DNA of 64,000 nucleotides from Streptomyces pacificus (GTDB lineage Bacteria > Actinomycetota > Actinomycetes > Streptomycetales > Streptomycetaceae), in assembly GCF_011766325.1 (NCBI RefSeq), contig NZ_BLLG01000019.1:53405-117404 (forward strand). The letters are read 5' to 3'. The translations under genes were made by a program, and so were the position numbers. The notes under the pieces are model-generated. The model ran no database searches. It saw nothing but the letters and a program-made list of their open reading frames with translations, and was not told the DNA's origin. This document shows positions 35,786 through 44,414 of this stretch, one piece after another; the first letter of the stretch is position 1, and every line of letters begins with the position of its first letter.

Positions 35786-37273
35786 GTGAGCACTGAGAAC
35801 GAGGGCACCCCGGCGCACGCCGGCCCGTCCGTACCTCCTGTGCCGGCGGCTGATCCCGAAAGCGCTGCCGTGCACCGGCCCGCTGAGGAGGAGCGCCCGG
35901 CGCGGCCGGACCAGGCGGTGCCCCCCGTACCGCCCGGGCCTCCCGTTTCCCCTGGGCCCCCCGTATCACCCGGGTCACCCGGGCCGTCCGGGCCGTCCGG
36001 GTCGTCCGGGCCGCCTGCGGCCCACGGGCACGGCTCGTACGGCGATCCCCCCGGGGCAGCGGACGGGCACCCGGGGGCCGCGTGGCCCCCTCCCCCGCCG
36101 CCCGCCTCGCCCTGGGGTGGGCACCCGTCCGCTCCGAAGGCGCCGCGCGGGCGGACCGGCGGGCTGATCGCGTCCGTGCTCGTCGCCGCGCTTGTCGCCG
36201 GTGGCGTGGGCGGCGGCGTCGGCTACTGGGCCGCCGAGCGCAACGACAGCGGTGTCTCGACCACGGTGGCCGCCGGTGACGACCCCGCGGACTTCACGCG
36301 GGAACCCGGCACGGTCGCCGCGGTGGCGGGCAAGGCGCTGCCCAGCGTCGTCACGATCGAGGCGGCGTCCGGGAGGGCCCAGGGCGAGGCCGGCACCGGC
36401 ACCGGCTTCGTGTACGACAAGGAAGGACACATCCTCACGAACAACCACGTGGTGGCCTCCGCGGCGGACGGCGGCACGCTCTCCGCGACCTTCTCCGACG
36501 GCAAGGAGTACGAAGCCGAGGTGGTCGGCCGCGCCCAGGGCTACGACGTAGCCGTACTGAAGCTGCGCGACGCGCCCGAGAGTCTCACCCCGCTGCCGCT
36601 GGGCAACTCCGACCAGGTCGCCGTCGGCGACTCGACGATCGCCATCGGTGCTCCCTTCGGCCTGTCCAACACGGTCACAACGGGCATCATCAGCGCGAAG
36701 AACCGGCCGGTGGCCTCCGGCGACGGCTCGGGCGGCAGGAACTCGTACATGAGCGCGCTCCAGACCGACGCCTCGATCAACCCCGGCAACTCCGGCGGTC
36801 CGCTCCTCGACGCGCGCGGCGCGGTCATCGGCATCAACTCCGCGATCCAGTCCGCGGGCGGCGGCAACGGCTTCGGCCAGCAGTCCCAGGCAGGTTCCAT
36901 CGGCCTCGGCTTCGCCATCCCGATCAACCAGGCGAAGAACGTGGCGGAGCAGCTCATCCGGACGGGCAAGCCCGTGTACCCCGTGATCGGGGCCACGGTG
37001 AACATGACGGACAGGGGCGCAGGCGCGACGATCGCCCAGGAGGGCGCGGGAGGCTCGGCGGCCGTCACGCCGAACGGCCCGGCGGCCAAGGCGGGGCTGA
37101 GGGCCGGCGACGTCATCGTCGAGTTCGACGGCGAGCCGGTCGACAGCGGCCCGACGCTCATCAGCGAGATCTGGACGCACAAGCCCGGCGACCAGGTCCA
37201 GCTCACCTACGAGCGCGACGGCCGCGAGGCCACGGTCACGGTCACACTGGGGCAGCGCGAGGGCGACGGCTGA
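35786..37273 (+). CDS. HtrA/DegP-like membrane-anchored serine protease (S1C)
   Basis: This 495-residue quality-control protease comprises a Pro/Gly-rich cytosolic N-terminus (residues 1-120), one membrane helix (about 126-150), an extracytoplasmic trypsin-like domain and a C-terminal PDZ domain (about 400-490). The catalytic triad is visible as NNHVV (His), YDVAVLKL (Asp) and GNSGGPLL (Ser). The GTG start follows GAGGAAGAGG. The PDZ domain carries GLRAGDVIVEFDGEPV. The N-terminal PGSPGPSGPSGSSG stretch is encoded by imperfect repeats. Confidence 0.93.
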   Translation: MSTENEGTPAHAGPSVPPVPAADPESAAVHRPAEEERPARPDQAVPPVPPGPPVSPGPPVSPGSPGPSGPSGSSGPPAAHGHGSYGDPPGAADGHPGAAWPPPPPPASPWGGHPSAPKAPRGRTGGLIASVLVAALVAGGVGGGVGYWAAERNDSGVSTTVAAGDDPADFTREPGTVAAVAGKALPSVVTIEAASGRAQGEAGTGTGFVYDKEGHILTNNHVVASAADGGTLSATFSDGKEYEAEVVGRAQGYDVAVLKLRDAPESLTPLPLGNSDQVAVGDSTIAIGAPFGLSNTVTTGIISAKNRPVASGDGSGGRNSYMSALQTDASINPGNSGGPLLDARGAVIGINSAIQSAGGGNGFGQQSQAGSIGLGFAIPINQAKNVAEQLIRTGKPVYPVIGATVNMTDRGAGATIAQEGAGGSAAVTPNGPAAKAGLRAGDVIVEFDGEPVDSGPTLISEIWTHKPGDQVQLTYERDGREATVTVTLGQREGDG

Positions 37274-37405
37274 GGAGGACGCGCTCGGGCGCATGACGGG
37301 TCCTCGTTCCGCGGGGTCCGGTGAGCCCGTCGCCGTACCGCTGCCCGAACCCGCCGGGGGCGGTCGGGGCCGTGGCGGTCGCGGCGGCGGGGTAGCCGTG
37401 CGGTG

Positions 37406-38539
37406 CTACGGGTGGAGTACCACCTTGGTGTAGCCATCGACCCTCTTGTCGAACTTCTCGTACGCCGACGGCGCCTGATCGAGGGGGAGTTCATGGGAGA
37501 CCACGAAGCCGGGCGTCGCCCTGCCCTCGATGATCATGTCGCGCAGGTACCGGTTGTAGCGCTTCACGTTGCACTGGCCGGTGCCCACCCTCAGCCCCTT
37601 CTCGAAGAGCCTGCCGATCGCGACGCTGAGCATGCCGTGCCTGGACTGCTCGTCGGGACCTCCGGGGTCCGACGGTACGTAGAGCCCGGGAACGCCGAGC
37701 ATTCCGGTGGCCCTGACGGTGCCGATGAGCGAGTTCAGCACGGTCGCCGGCTCCTCGCGCCCGGTGTCGCGCACCGTGGCCTGGTAGCCGACCGCGTCCA
37801 CGCCCTTGTCGGTGCCGATCCCCTCGGTCTGGTCCTTGATCTGCTCCACCGGGTCGCCCTCGGCGAAGTTGACCGGGGTCGCGCCGATCTCCCCGGCCTT
37901 GTCGAGGCGTTCGGTGACGCGATCCACGACGAAGACCTTCCTGGCGCCGCGCAGCAGGGCCGAGTAGGCGGCCATCAGGCCGACCGGACCGCCGCCGTAC
38001 ACGGCGACGCTCTCGCCCGGGCGCACCTGGGCGAGTTCGCAGCCGTGGTAGCCGGTGGGGAAGATGTCCGCGAGCAGGATGAAGTCGGTCTCGTTCTCGT
38101 TTCCCGGTGGCAGTTTCAGGCAGTTGAAGTCCGCGTAGGGGACGCGCAGGTACTCGGCCTGGCCGCCGGGCCAGGGGCCCATGGCGACGTATCCGTAGGC
38201 TCCGCCCGCGAAACCGGGATTGACGGTCAGACAGAATCCCGTGTATCCCTCGACGCAGTTCATGCAGAAGCCGCATGCGACGTTGAAGGGCATGACCACC
38301 CGGTCGCCCTGCTTGAGCGAGGTGACGCCGTCACCGAGTTCCTCGACGATCCCCATGTTCTCGTGGCCGAAGACGATGCCCGGCTCCGCCGCCGTACGGC
38401 CCTCGTACATATGCAGGTCGGAGCCGCATATCGCGGTGGAGGTGACCCGTACGACCACGTCGTTCGGATGATGGATCCCCGGCCTCTCGACATCCTCGAC
38501 CGCTACCTGGAACGGTTCCCTGTACACCACGGCTTTCAT
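37406..38539 (-). CDS. Zinc-dependent dehydrogenase (glutathione-independent formaldehyde dehydrogenase type)
   Basis: This is a 377-residue MDR-superfamily enzyme of the Pseudomonas-type formaldehyde dehydrogenase branch. Catalytic zinc ligands are in ICGSDLHMYEGR and FGHEN. The structural zinc site is the four Cys of CGFCMNCVEGYTGFC. The NAD-binding loop is VYGGGPVGLMAAY. The branch oxidises aldehydes or formaldehyde with bound NAD. ATG 38539 fits the family start (MKAVVYR). Confidence 0.9.
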   Translation of the reverse strand: MKAVVYREPFQVAVEDVERPGIHHPNDVVVRVTSTAICGSDLHMYEGRTAAEPGIVFGHENMGIVEELGDGVTSLKQGDRVVMPFNVACGFCMNCVEGYTGFCLTVNPGFAGGAYGYVAMGPWPGGQAEYLRVPYADFNCLKLPPGNENETDFILLADIFPTGYHGCELAQVRPGESVAVYGGGPVGLMAAYSALLRGARKVFVVDRVTERLDKAGEIGATPVNFAEGDPVEQIKDQTEGIGTDKGVDAVGYQATVRDTGREEPATVLNSLIGTVRATGMLGVPGLYVPSDPGGPDEQSRHGMLSVAIGRLFEKGLRVGTGQCNVKRYNRYLRDMIIEGRATPGFVVSHELPLDQAPSAYEKFDKRVDGYTKVVLHP

Positions 38540-38735
38540 TGCTGTGACCTCCGCTGCGATGCGTATGTGACGAGCCCCCGCTCCTCCTCCCCCCGGCGAC
38601 CCGGTCGGTTGTGGCACATATCTCATGATTCTCCGGACCGGATAAACGGACAAGCCGGTAATCTCTGGACAGATGTCCGCCCAGGCCGACGCCCTGAGGT
38701 GTCGTGCCGAGCCAACCGAGTCGGAGGGCGAGAAA

Positions 38736-38927
38736 GTGGCAGCACAACGGCTGGGGACCCTGCTCGTCCCCGTTCCGGGCCTCTCCGGAGCCACCTACCC
38801 GGCCGGAACGACGGTGACGGTCCGCGGCCGTGGCGCGACCGTGGACGCCTTCGTCCACGGTGACTGGCTCCCCCTGTCGTGGTGGGAGTTCTCCGACGGC
38901 CTCCGCGAGGACATCGCCGACCGCTGA
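38736..38927 (+). CDS. Small hypothetical protein
   Basis: This 63-residue protein of unknown function is Val/Gly/Trp-rich with the segments PAGTTVTVRGRGATVDAFV and WLPLSWWEFSDGLRED, suggesting a small beta-sheet domain. The GTG at 38736 has GGAGGG 7 nt ahead. A longer start at 38673 is open but less likely. It is divergent from the dehydrogenase; an AT-richer promoter patch lies at about 38605-38670. Confidence 0.6.
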   Translation: MAAQRLGTLLVPVPGLSGATYPAGTTVTVRGRGATVDAFVHGDWLPLSWWEFSDGLREDIADR

Positions 38928-39134
38928 ACCACCGCACCACCGCGTCACCGAGCGCCGGTCCGGACCGCGCTCCGGCGCGGGGGCCCGGCGCCGCCCGGGG
39001 GATTCCTCCCCGTGACCGCCCGCACCGAGGTCCCGGGCGCCCGACGGGCCGCTGCCCCCGAGGGGAACGCCCGGGGCGGGACCGGCGGCGAACCGGGACC
39101 GGCCGGGCGCCGGGGAGCCGGCCTCTGCGGGGTG

Positions 39135-39860
39135 TCAGCCGCAGCAGTCGCAGCCCCGTCGGCAACCGCACACGTCACCGGTCCGGGGGGCGACTGCGGG
39201 GGGCGTCACCGCCGAGGGCGCGCAGCAGCCTCTGCCCTGCCAGGCGTCGCGGCCCTCCTTGACGGCCGCGGCGGCGATGACGAGGGCGGTGACGGGGTCG
39301 GCCCAGGACCAGCCGAGTGCGGCATTGAGCACCAGGCCGACCAGCAGCGCGGCCGACAGATAGGTGCACAGCAGGGTCTGCCGGGAGTCGGCGACCGCGC
39401 TGGCGGAGCCGAGTTCGCGGCCCGCGCGGCGCTGGGCCGCGGACAGGAACGGCATCACCGCGAGGGAGAGGGCGGCGAGGGCGATGCCGGGGACGGAGCG
39501 CTCGGCCTCGCCGGCACCGGCCAGGGCGCGTAGGGCGTCGACGGCGACGAAGGCGGCGAGTGCGAAGAAGGACACCGCGATGATCCGCAGGGCGGTCTTC
39601 TCGCGCGCCTCGCGAAGGGCCTGCTCGCGGGCGGAGAACTGCCAGGCGACCGCGGCCGCCGAGGCGACCTCGATGACGGAGTCCAGGCCGAACCCGACCA
39701 GTGCGGTGGAGGAGGCGATGCTGCCCGCCGTGATGGCGACGACCGCCTCGACGGCGTTGTAGGCGATGGTCGCGGCGACCAGCAGGCGTATCCGGCGGGT
39801 GAGCACATCGCGACGGGCCGGGCTCGGGCCCAGGCTCAGGCCCACGGGTGCCGCGGTCAT
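39135..39860 (-). CDS. Cation-efflux membrane protein with Cys-rich tail
   Basis: This 241-residue protein of the CDF-like type has about six membrane helices. The conserved STALVGFGLDSVIEVASA segment carries the metal-transport Asp. The C-terminus is a Cys-rich tail (GRGCCAPSA and CGCRRGCDCCG, eight Cys), suggesting a cytosolic soft-metal-binding module. The ATG overlaps the stop of the CmtR-like regulator (TGATG), so the two are translationally coupled. The likely substrates are soft or transition metals such as Cd, Pb or Zn. Confidence 0.83.
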   Translation of the reverse strand: MTAAPVGLSLGPSPARRDVLTRRIRLLVAATIAYNAVEAVVAITAGSIASSTALVGFGLDSVIEVASAAAVAWQFSAREQALREAREKTALRIIAVSFFALAAFVAVDALRALAGAGEAERSVPGIALAALSLAVMPFLSAAQRRAGRELGSASAVADSRQTLLCTYLSAALLVGLVLNAALGWSWADPVTALVIAAAAVKEGRDAWQGRGCCAPSAVTPPAVAPRTGDVCGCRRGCDCCG

Positions 39861-40195
39861 CAGCAGCATCCCTTGTCGCCGGCGTCCGGGCAGGTGCGGT
39901 CGGTCTCGACGGCCACCACGGCGGTGCGCAGGTCGTCCAGGGCGTGGCCGAGGCGCTCGTCGGCCAGTTCGTAGCGGGTGCGGCGCCCGTCGGGGGCGGA
40001 GACGACCAGGCCGCAGTCGCGCAGACACGAGAGATGGTTGGACAGCCGGGTACGGGAGACGCCGAGGCGGTCGGCGAGATCGGCCGGGTAGGCGGGGGAC
40101 TCGCGCAGGGCGAGCAGGACGCGGCAGCGGATCGGATCGGCGAGCGCGCGGCCGAACCGGGCCAGCACCTCGATGTCGGTGGCGATGGTCAACAC
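39860..40195 (-). CDS. CmtR-like ArsR-family metal sensor
   Basis: This 111-residue winged-helix repressor matches Mycobacterium CmtR (Cd/Pb sensor) closely in key places. It has RALADPIRCRVLLAL, the DNA-recognition helix with metal ligands in SNHLSCLRDCGLVV (two Cys), and AVETDRTCP providing the third Cys. It ends with a further GDKGCC. GTG 40195 aligns with the CmtR start; an upstream ATG at 40216 overlaps the operator palindrome. It precedes and is coupled to the efflux gene. Confidence 0.85.
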   Translation of the reverse strand: MLTIATDIEVLARFGRALADPIRCRVLLALRESPAYPADLADRLGVSRTRLSNHLSCLRDCGLVVSAPDGRRTRYELADERLGHALDDLRTAVVAVETDRTCPDAGDKGCC

Positions 40196-40214
40196 GAGGA
40201 TGACGGTACAGCAC

Positions 40215-40242
40215 ATCCTGAATTCAGGAAACCGTGTATCAA
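40215..40242 (-). promoter_or_regulatory. Promoter with 14-bp palindromic operator for the metal-efflux operon
   Basis: TCCTGAATTCAGGA (40216-40229) is a perfect 14-bp palindrome. On the minus strand TTGATA (-35, 40242 to 40237) and CAGGAT (-10, 40220 to 40215) are 16 bp apart, so the palindrome covers the spacer and -10 region. This is the expected position for an autorepressed ArsR-family promoter. Confidence 0.7.
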
Positions 40243-40245
40243 CGG

Positions 40246-40330
40246 ATCCCGTGCCCCCGGGTATCCCGTGCCTTCGGCGATCCCGTGCCTCCGGCGACCC
40301 CGTGCCTCCCGCGACCCCGTGGCGGCGCTG
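40246..40330. repeat. 17-bp tandem repeat, 5 units
   Basis: Units with ATCCCGTGCC or ACCCCGTGCC cores start at 40246, 40263, 40280, 40297 and 40314, exactly 17 bp apart, with some variation in each second half. The array lies just upstream of the metal-efflux promoter. Confidence 0.85.
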
Positions 40331-41155
40331 CGGGGGTCGGCCGGCGGGACGTCACGGCCTGGGCGAGTGGGCGCACGCCGGGAGACGGGTACCGCCTGCC
40401 GGCCCGCTGCCCCTGGTGCGCCGGGCTGAGTGGCCGGTGCGGACGCAGGGGATCAGCCGGAATGGCCGTGTATGTGCGCAGGGGCGGCCGAAACCAGCTC
40501 CAACGGCTCCGGCTGCCCCTTGTCGCCGCCCCGTGTCGCCAGCCCTCGTCACAGGCCCTTCGTGCGCGGCTGGTTCGCGCCGAAGGCATAGGCCTGGAGG
40601 ATCTTCCAGAGGGTGAGCGCACCGGCCTGGCACGGGGCACCGGCGCGTGCCCGTGAGGGCCGCCCTCTCCCCGGTGGGGCGAGGACGGGGCCGGTGTTCG
40701 AGGCGCCGCTCGACCTGTTCACCGTCGGCAGCCTCCAAGGCCCGCTCGATCTGTTCCTTCGGGCGTCGCGCACGAGCCGGTCGCCGTCGCCCTCCCGGCC
40801 GGCTGGCAGGCCGACGCCAAGGACGAGGGAACCCCGGAGGAGCGGCTCGCGCGGAACAGCGCCGTTCCGGGCGATCAACACCCTCCAGGAGCCGGTTCGC
40901 GGCGACCGCGGCGCTGATGGCGGCGCCTCCGGCGAGCGGCACCCCGAGAGGGACCTCCTGCTGCCCTCCGCGCGTTGCGAGGACGGCGCGCAGGGGTCCT
41001 GACTCCGGGGCCCCTCCGGCGGCGTGGCAGACTCGGGGGAGCCGCCTCCGTGGTCGGCTCCGACCGCCCGTGGCCAACCTGCGGCCGGACTTCCCTGCAC
41101 GAGGTCCCCAGCCGGTAGGCTGTAGCCCGCTCCGCGGCAGGTGAGGCGGGGCGGA
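40331..41155. other. Gap upstream of tRNA-Ser with possible decayed coding DNA
   Basis: No intact gene is supported. On the minus strand short patches look protein-like in different frames, such as QQEVPLGVPLAGGAAISAA (near 40890-40960) and LWKILQAYAFGANQP (near 40570-40615). These could be remnants of a disrupted gene. TAGGCT at 41116-41121 may be the -10 of the tRNA promoter. Confidence 0.35.
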
Positions 41156-41242
41156 GGTGGGTTGCCCGAGCGGCCTAAGGGAACGGTCTTGAAAACCGTC
41201 GTGGCAGCGATGTCACCGTGGGTTCAAATCCCACACCCACCG
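41156..41242 (+). tRNA. tRNA-Ser (anticodon UGA)
   Basis: This 87-nt tRNA has a perfect 7-bp acceptor stem (GGTGGGT with ACCCACC) and discriminator G at 41242. The anticodon loop is CTTGAAA, giving UGA. It has the long variable arm of type II serine tRNAs and a T-loop GTTCAAATC. CCA is not encoded. Its 3' half is repeated at 44414-44471, marking it as an integration target. Confidence 0.96.
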
Positions 41243-41244
41243 CA
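41187..41244. other. Left attachment-site copy (58 bp, within tRNA-Ser)
   Basis: These 58 bp, from the anticodon loop to 2 bp past the tRNA end, are identical to 44414-44471. The sequences before and after differ, so the identity block is sharply bounded, as expected for an att core produced by site-specific integration. Confidence 0.88.
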
Positions 41245-41269
41245 CCAGGTCAGACAACGTGCTGATCAG

Positions 41270-41299
41270 AAGGGGCGCCTCTCATCAGGGGCGCCCCTT
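41270..41299 (+). terminator. Terminator after tRNA-Ser
   Basis: AAGGGGCGCC (41270-41279) and GGCGCCCCTT (41290-41299) form a perfect 10-bp stem with a 10-nt loop, 28 nt after the tRNA. As it lies inside the island, it came with the element; the original terminator is probably the one at 44480. Confidence 0.8.
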
Positions 41300-41348
41300 C
41301 GTCATGGGGCCCCTGTCTCACTCTGAATCGCCTCTGTACCTCTTTGGA

Positions 41349-42353
41349 TCACGATGTGTGGACCAGGCGTGGACCAGCCGCAGGTGTGCGTGGGCACGCA
41401 GATGCCACTGAGGTGGCGCATGAGGATCCGGACAGTTGTGGGACAGTGCGAGCCGGATCGCGTCTTGACCTGCGGCGTTCCGCCCATACCCCCCAGGCCC
41501 TCCCCGGAGATAATCCGCACCCGTCCCGGACAGCGTTGCCCGGCCAGCACCAGCATCGGACGGGGATCCCGTCCCTTGTGACGGCCATGCCGATCACGAT
41601 CTGCGGCAGGTCGTCGCGGGAGTCCTTCGACTTGCCGTAGGTCCGGAATCCGGCGGGCTTCGCCTCGTTGCCTTCCTGGTCGTCGCCGAGGGGCCGGCCG
41701 GTGTCGTCGCGGGCGACGGGCTCGTCGGGCTCCTCCAGTTCGAAGTACGTGCTGGTGGTGTCGAAGAACAGCAGGTCCACTTCCAGGTTCAGCAGGTTCG
41801 CGACCTCGTCGAATATCTGCTTCTCCAGGTCGGCGGTCACCTCGTGGAGCCAGTCCATCGCCCGGTAGCAGGGCTGTTCACCGACCTCGGCCAGATGGTC
41901 GATGTGCGCGTCGTGGGTGATCCAGTCGGCGGCGGCCAGCTTGGACGACGGCGCAAGGGCCCGGTTGGCGACCAGGGCGAACAGCACCCGCTCGGTGGCG
42001 GTCATGTCCCGGCGGCGGCCCCGCTTGGGCTGCCCGACCCGGCCCACGATCTGATCGATCTTCAGCCGATGCCACAGGTGGTCGAGCACGTAGGTGCCGC
42101 CGAACGGCACCGAGGAGACGAACTCCAGGTCGGAGGCCGCCGTCGCGGCCAGCGCGTCGCCCGGCTGCAGCAGCCTCGATAGAGATGCGACCAGGCGCCT
42201 GACCGCGTCGCGGTCGAGCTGGTCCTCGCGTCCGAAGGTGAACAGCACCTTCGGCACCGCCCGCCCCTTGGCCGGGTCCCACTCGTTGTGGGCCAGGTGC
42301 AGGTACCGGACCGTGCCGGACTTGTTCTCCCGCTTCGTCGTCTTCACGTACAC
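41349..42353 (-). pseudogene. Truncated IS1634-type (IS4 superfamily) transposase
   Basis: The first 273 or so residues (MYVKTTKRENKSGTVRYL onward) match the N-terminal and first catalytic portions of IS1634-family transposases. They include the first catalytic Asp in LFFDTTSTYFE and IGMAVTRDGIPV. After WPGN (near 41535) the frame runs into unrelated sequence, so the last catalytic residues and roughly half the protein are missing. It is non-functional. No terminal inverted repeats were identified. Confidence 0.8.
41358..41375 (+). repeat. 18-bp direct repeat, left copy (island end)
   Basis: GTGGACCAGGCGTGGACC matches 44321-44338 at 17 of 18 bases in the same orientation. Each copy itself contains two GTGGACC half-units 11 bp apart. 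The copies lie inside the two att cores. Confidence 0.75.
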
Positions 42354-42717
42354 GACTCCAGACCATACGAGCCATGCTCAGGCCAGCGCACGAGAATCAC
42401 GAAAGTCGCGTCTCTAGGCATTTCGGACCCGTGGAGCGACCTCCAACCCCGTGACCTGCACCTTCAGACCCGCAGAACCTCCAGGAGCCCCGAATTACGT
42501 CGAACCCGGGCCAAAGCCTGCCCGAGTTGCCGGCCAGCGTACGGCCCCCTGAACATGCCCGACCCCAACCCGAACAGGACACCGGCCAAAGCCGCTCCGG
42601 CCAGCCGCGATGCCAGGTGCAGCGCTCATCGCCAAACGCCAAAGAAGGGGCGGGAGTTGATGCAGGCGAGCCCCAGCGCGGAGGGGGGTGCGCTGGGGCT
42701 CGTGCAGGGGGCGCCGA
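42354..42717. other. Gap inside the island
   Basis: This stretch probably includes the upstream end of the IS remnant. No gene, clear inverted repeat or target-site duplication could be recognised in it. Confidence 0.4.
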
Positions 42718-43344
42718 TCAGGCGTTCGGATGAGCGGGGGACGGATCAGGAGGGCGGACCCCCGTCAGGTCTTCTGAGCGCTGCCGCAGGAGCGGGGCCA
42801 GCTCGACGTACCAGCCACGGCCCACGGCCTGGAGCATCTCGGCGAGGGCGATCTGTTCGCCGATCCGGCCGGCGGGGGTGTCGAGGACGTGGGCGAACTC
42901 GGCGCGGATGCGGTCGGCGACGGCGGGGACGCGGAGGCTGTTCACGTAGAGCATCGCGGGGTCGTAGCCGATGGGGACGGCGCCCCAGCGCTCCCAGTCC
43001 AGGATGACGAGGGGGTCGTGGGTGAGGTTGGCCCACTGGAGGTCTGCGTGCCCGGTGACGCGTTCGGTGATGGCCGGGGCGGGGATCCCCAGGAACTCGG
43101 GGAACACCAGGTCGGCCCAGGACTGGCGAATGGTCTCGCGGGGCGGTTCGGCGGTGCTGAGAGCGTCCAGGCTCTCCCGCAGGGTCGCCCACCAGGAGTC
43201 CGGCAGCCCCGGATCCGCAGTGAGGTCGGGCGTTTCCGGGGAGATGACGGGCTGGGCGATGTAGTCGATCAGCTCCGCCTCGAAGACGTACTCGCCACCG
43301 CCCGAGGTCTTCACCGCCAAGGTGTTCACGGCGAGCATCACCAT
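42718..43344 (-). CDS. Phosphotransferase (APH-like), lacking most of the N-lobe
   Basis: This 208-residue protein has the aminoglycoside-phosphotransferase catalytic core. It carries RVTGHADLQWANLT (catalytic Asp with HxDxxxxN pattern), VILDWERWG (metal-binding Asp of the DxD/DFG-like motif) and YDPAMLYVNSLRVPAV. The N-terminal ATP-binding lobe is reduced to about 25 residues before EYVFEAELIDYIA, so it is shorter than full-length relatives and may be truncated. A TAGATT hexamer and GGAG precede ATG 43344. It is part of the island; the substrate is unknown. Confidence 0.72.
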   Translation of the reverse strand: MVMLAVNTLAVKTSGGGEYVFEAELIDYIAQPVISPETPDLTADPGLPDSWWATLRESLDALSTAEPPRETIRQSWADLVFPEFLGIPAPAITERVTGHADLQWANLTHDPLVILDWERWGAVPIGYDPAMLYVNSLRVPAVADRIRAEFAHVLDTPAGRIGEQIALAEMLQAVGRGWYVELAPLLRQRSEDLTGVRPPDPSPAHPNA

Positions 43345-43476
43345 CAGGCTCCGCAATCTAGCCGCGCTCCTCGGAAGCGAGCCGTACCGTGGCGCACAGT
43401 CGGCAGTCGATCTCCGCGCGCACATTCACGAGGTGACCGTCCGGCCCGCTCTCGCCAGCAACCCCACGGAGCCCCG

Positions 43477-44298
43477 ATGACCGCCCAGCCCATGCCTGAT
43501 CATTTGGTCACCGACCGCAGCCTTCTTTCCACCAAGGCGTACGGCACGGGTCAGCACCTGGCCGCCCGCCAATCCCTCTACCAATGGCAGACCCCCAGCC
43601 ACGACCTTCCGGGCATCGTCGTGAACGAACTGGCCGACGTACGCGGTGCGGTCGCGGACGTGGGGTGCGGAAGCGGGAAGTTCGTCGCCCGGGTGCGGGA
43701 GGACCGTCCCGACCTGGTGGTGCTTCCCATGGACGTGTCTCACGGCATCCTCGGTGCCATTCCGGGGGCCCTCGTCGCGGATGTCCAACAGCTCCCCATC
43801 ACCACTGGAGCCCTTGGTGCGGTGCTTGCGCTCCACATGCTGTACCACGTCGAGGACCAGGCCCAGGCCGTGCGGGAGCTGGGCCGTGTACTGGCGCCCG
43901 GCGGAATCTCGATCGTCTCCACCAACAGCAGGACAGACAAGCTGGAGCTGGAGCACCTTTGGCGCCAGGCCGCAGGCGATGTGCTGGGCATCCAGGAGGG
44001 CCCGGCCCGAGTGCAGCTCTCTGCTCGCTTCACCCTGGAGGACGCGCCGGCGATCCTCGGTACGGTCTTCAGCGAGATCCGTACGATCCCCCTGCCAGGA
44101 GTGATCGAGGTGACCGACGCTGAACCAGTCGTCGCGCACTTGGCCTCGTACGAAGCCTGGGCGGACAAGATGGGCGTCCCGTTCCGGGAGACGATCGAGC
44201 GCGCGCGAGAGCGGGTCAACGAGACCATCCAGGCAGAAGGCGCCTTCCGGGTCGCCTGCTTGGGCGGCATACTCGTCTGCCAGGGACCGGCTCGGTAG
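43477..44298 (+). CDS. SAM-dependent class I methyltransferase
   Basis: This 273-residue methyltransferase has SAM motif I ADVGCGSGKFVARV near residue 60, post-I VLPMDVSHG, motif II region ALGAVLALHMLYHVED and motif III ELGRVLAPGGISIVST. These place it in the UbiE/Methyltransf_11 group. The substrate cannot be deduced. It is divergent from the phosphotransferase and is cargo of the tRNA-bounded island, with codon use slightly less biased than its neighbours. ATG 43477 follows the divergent intergenic region. Confidence 0.85.
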   Translation: MTAQPMPDHLVTDRSLLSTKAYGTGQHLAARQSLYQWQTPSHDLPGIVVNELADVRGAVADVGCGSGKFVARVREDRPDLVVLPMDVSHGILGAIPGALVADVQQLPITTGALGAVLALHMLYHVEDQAQAVRELGRVLAPGGISIVSTNSRTDKLELEHLWRQAAGDVLGIQEGPARVQLSARFTLEDAPAILGTVFSEIRTIPLPGVIEVTDAEPVVAHLASYEAWADKMGVPFRETIERARERVNETIQAEGAFRVACLGGILVCQGPAR

Positions 44299-44320
44299 AA
44301 AGATGCCACCTTCGGGCCCA

Positions 44321-44338
44321 GTGGACCAGGTGTGGACC
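44321..44338 (+). repeat. 18-bp direct repeat, right copy (island end)
   Basis: GTGGACCAGGTGTGGACC, 76 bp inside the right att core, is the partner of 41358-41375. Possible integrase or excisionase arm-binding sites. Confidence 0.7.
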
Positions 44339-44350
44339 GCCATCGGCGGC

Positions 44351-44414
44351 GAGGGGCCCCGGGGACGGGGAACCAGCAGGTCAGCCATGGTGTAGGCGCT
44401 TCCCGCAGCACTCT
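44351..44414 (+). repeat. 64-bp repeat abutting the right att core, first copy
   Basis: This sequence, ending in CTTCCCGCAGCACTCT at the att boundary, is about 80% identical to 44557-44620 (206 bp further on). It marks the element terminus. Confidence 0.7.

Noticed and set aside
41349..41535. Intact C-terminus of the transposase
   Set aside because: Residues after WPGN have no similarity to the family and are Arg/Pro-rich, so this is read-through into unrelated DNA.
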